From Flavobacterium sp. (GTDB taxonomy: Bacteria > Bacteroidota > Bacteroidia > Flavobacteriales > Flavobacteriaceae), in NCBI GenBank assembly GCA_015478765.1, contig JADMKR010000066.1, forward strand, positions 1 to 5,798: a DNA stretch of 5,798 nucleotides. Direction: 5' to 3'. The position numbers were made by a program, and so were the translations under genes. The notes beneath the pieces were generated by a model. It was not told the DNA's origin. It saw only the letters and a program-made list of their open reading frames with translations, and searched no databases. Positions 4,310 through 5,798 of this stretch are shown here, one piece after another (position 1 is the first letter of the stretch; the number at the start of each line of letters is the position of its first letter).

Positions 4310-5798
4310 TTACTTCTTTTTAAAGAATTTGGTATACCATTTTTGATTTACGTTGTCGGTGTAACCATAAGCCTGGCCGTAACCATAGCCATACCCTTTC
4401 TTCAAATTGGTATCATTAAGAACGATCGCCATGTTAGGCAATTTGTTCTCCCTGTAAAGACGCTCTGGAATGGCAAGCATGTTTTTATCCAGATGATTTG
4501 CTCGAGTCACATACACAAAACTGTGCGCAAATTTAGCAATGATCTGGGTATCGGTCACAAGACTTACCGGTGCTGTATCGACAATTATATACTCATACTC
4601 TTGCTGCAACTTGACAAATAGTTCGCTTACTCTGTTGTCCATTAAAAGTTCAGCAGGATTCGGCGGAATGACACCAGCCGGGAATATATGCAGATTTTCA
4701 AGCGTATCGTGTGCAACGATAAAATCTCCGGGTTCTGAATTAGCTGTCGATATATAATTAGTCAGTCCTTTTTGCGGAATTTTTAAATACTCATCAAATT
4801 TAGGATTACGGATATCCATTGCAAGCAACAATACCTTTTTTCCCGACAAAGCGATCGTGGCAGCAAGGTTAATCGAAACAAATGTTTTTCCTTCCTTTGG
4901 TATGGTGGAGGTTACAAAAATAGTTTTGGCAACAGTTTCGGGAACATGGCTCAGCATAAACTCGAGGTTTGTCCGAATGATACGCAGGGCTTCCGCGGTG
5001 CTGGTCCGGCTGTGCAGTGTGATGATTTCGTTATGAGAATCACTGGTAGGCACATCACCCAAATATGGCAATGATAAAGATTCTAGATCAGAATGGCTGT
5101 GGATTTTCGTATCCATCAGATCCCGAAGATATATCACCCCGAATGGAATCAGGCATCCGAGGAAAAATGCGCCGAGATACACAACCGGCACACGGGGTGA
5201 GATCGGCACCGTAGCCGTCAGTGCCGCATCGATTATCTTTGCATTTGGTGCCGTAGAAGCCAACGCTATTGCGGTTTCTTCGCGTTTTTGCAACAGATAG
5301 AGATACAGCGACTCTTTCAGGTTTTGCTGGCGAACAATCCCCTTATATTCGCGCTCCTGCGTTGGGACTTCCGATATTTGTGCACTTACCGCTCTCTGTT
5401 GCGCCTGCAGGTCTCTTTTCTTAATTTCAAGGGTACTCTTCAAACGATCGAGATTGGCAATTACGTTTTGTTTCAACGCACGCAATTGCGCGTCAAGTTG
5501 CTTGATATTTGGATTTTCTGGCCCGGCACTTGGTAATTTACGCGCTCTTTCCAGAAGCAATATATTATACTCAGCAATCAATGTTGGAGACGAATCCGCT
5601 CCGGTAGATGCGGTTGTTAAAATATTATCCGGAATAAGATCTGTTGGACTGGAGTTTTGAACAAAGTTGCGAAGTGATTCAACCACGCGTAACTGAGTTT
5701 CGGTTTCGATAAACATCCGCTCATACTCGCCGGCATTGCGAAGATACATTCCGGCTTCGGAAACTATGTCCGTTACCTGGTTGGATTTTTTATAATTT
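4310..5798 (-). CDS. wzc: Wzc-type polysaccharide co-polymerase and BY-kinase, C-terminal part (5' end beyond window)
   Basis: These 495 visible codons are the C-terminal part of an inner-membrane tyrosine autokinase that controls polysaccharide chain length and export. The frame stays open through the right edge, so the ATG at 5747-5749 is internal, and the N-terminal Wzz domain and first membrane helix are missing (relatives are about 750-800 residues). Numbering from the first complete visible codon: a long, charged, probably coiled-coil periplasmic region runs to about 145, a GNVR-like segment (PTQEREYKGIVRQQNL) from about 145, and the second membrane helix at 201-222. The kinase oligomerisation motif EALRIIR (E269, R272, R275) follows, then Walker A TIPKEGKT (298-305, K304), Walker A' LLLAMDIRNP (323-332, D328) and Walker B IIVDTAPV (404-411, D407). 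The C-terminus is a tyrosine cluster and a basic end, KFFKKK. The first Asp of the usual A' motif is replaced. Its stop abuts that of the convergent phosphatase gene. Confidence 0.94.
   Translation of the reverse strand, partial: NYKKSNQVTDIVSEAGMYLRNAGEYERMFIETETQLRVVESLRNFVQNSSPTDLIPDNILTTASTGADSSPTLIAEYNILLLERARKLPSAGPENPNIKQLDAQLRALKQNVIANLDRLKSTLEIKKRDLQAQQRAVSAQISEVPTQEREYKGIVRQQNLKESLYLYLLQKREETAIALASTAPNAKIIDAALTATVPISPRVPVVYLGAFFLGCLIPFGVIYLRDLMDTKIHSHSDLESLSLPYLGDVPTSDSHNEIITLHSRTSTAEALRIIRTNLEFMLSHVPETVAKTIFVTSTIPKEGKTFVSINLAATIALSGKKVLLLAMDIRNPKFDEYLKIPQKGLTNYISTANSEPGDFIVAHDTLENLHIFPAGVIPPNPAELLMDNRVSELFVKLQQEYEYIIVDTAPVSLVTDTQIIAKFAHSFVYVTRANHLDKNMLAIPERLYRENKLPNMAIVLNDTNLKKGYGYGYGQAYGYTDNVNQKWYTKFFKKK
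4361..4396 (-). other. Tyrosine-rich C-terminal tail of the BY-kinase
   Basis: These codons give GYGYGYGQAYGY, with tyrosines at visible residues 469, 471, 473, 477 and 479; one more follows at 488 (WYTKFF). Such a cluster is the known site of trans-autophosphorylation in Wzc-type kinases and the target of the partner phosphatase. At DNA level the plus strand carries GTAACCATA twice (4361-4369 and 4379-4387), a small imperfect repeat that could let the tail lengthen or shorten by slippage. The tail is seen directly; phosphorylation is inferred from the family. Confidence 0.85.

Noticed and set aside
4314..4327. TTCTTT/AAAGAA inverted repeat near the convergent stops, as a bidirectional terminator
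   Set aside because: It has no G or C pairs beyond one per arm and a 2-nt loop, so it would not form a stable hairpin; it simply encodes KKFFKKK.
4330..4339. Perfect 10-bp palindrome TGGTATACCA near the end of the kinase gene
   Set aside because: It lies in coding sequence (Trp-Tyr-Thr codons), is a single copy and is too short to call an operator or terminator.
5747..5749. ATG as the true start of the kinase gene
   Set aside because: The frame is open for 16 further codons up to the window edge, and a protein starting here would lack the N-terminal Wzz domain and first membrane helix, so this Met is internal.
1..5798. Mobile element, CRISPR array, tRNA or rRNA, or a novel defence system
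   Set aside because: No transposase, terminal inverted repeats, regularly spaced repeats or structured RNA were seen; coding sequence from known polysaccharide families covers almost everything except the 196-bp gap.

Overview
The window looks like part of a surface-polysaccharide (O-antigen or exopolysaccharide) locus from a Bacteroidota bacterium. Three things point there. The ABC ATPase has the form familiar from that phylum, with a long insertion before the Walker A region and a YSSGM signature. The one convincing promoter matches the Bacteroidota TTG / TAnnTTTG pattern. No gene start is preceded by a clear Shine-Dalgarno sequence. The genus cannot be fixed from the sequence.

Layout. Positions 1-3372 hold four minus-strand genes, read from right to left: an ABC-2 polysaccharide permease (Wzm-type, 2506-3372), its ATPase with a C-terminal Wzt-like domain (1244-2506), a class I SAM-dependent methyltransferase (523-1233) and the N-terminal part of a family 2 glycosyltransferase (1-522, cut by the window edge). 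They are packed at 1-nt overlap, 10-nt gap and 0-nt gap, so they are almost certainly one operon. A good promoter sits at 3442-3470, in the 196-bp gap upstream of the permease. On the other side of that gap, on the plus strand, is a CpsB/YwqE-type PHP tyrosine phosphatase (3569-4309) with an apparent TTG start. Its stop codon directly abuts the stop codon of a convergent minus-strand gene (4310-5798). That gene encodes the C-terminal two thirds or so of a Wzc-type polysaccharide co-polymerase and BY-kinase; its 5' end lies beyond the right edge.

How the parts fit. The Wzc-like kinase and the CpsB-like phosphatase form the usual antagonistic pair that sets the tyrosine phosphorylation state, and so the chain length or export, of a polysaccharide. 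The Wzm/Wzt pair exports a completed lipid-linked glycan across the inner membrane. The methyltransferase and glycosyltransferase downstream would build or modify that glycan. The most testable idea is that the methyltransferase makes a terminal methyl cap read by the C-terminal domain of the ATPase. This is an inference by analogy with the E. coli O8/O9a systems.

The families are all known and I see no novel defence, mobile or RNA element. The points of interest are start-site corrections, the promoter, the altered Walker A' motif and tyrosine tail of the kinase, and the combination of Wzc-type and ABC-type export genes.
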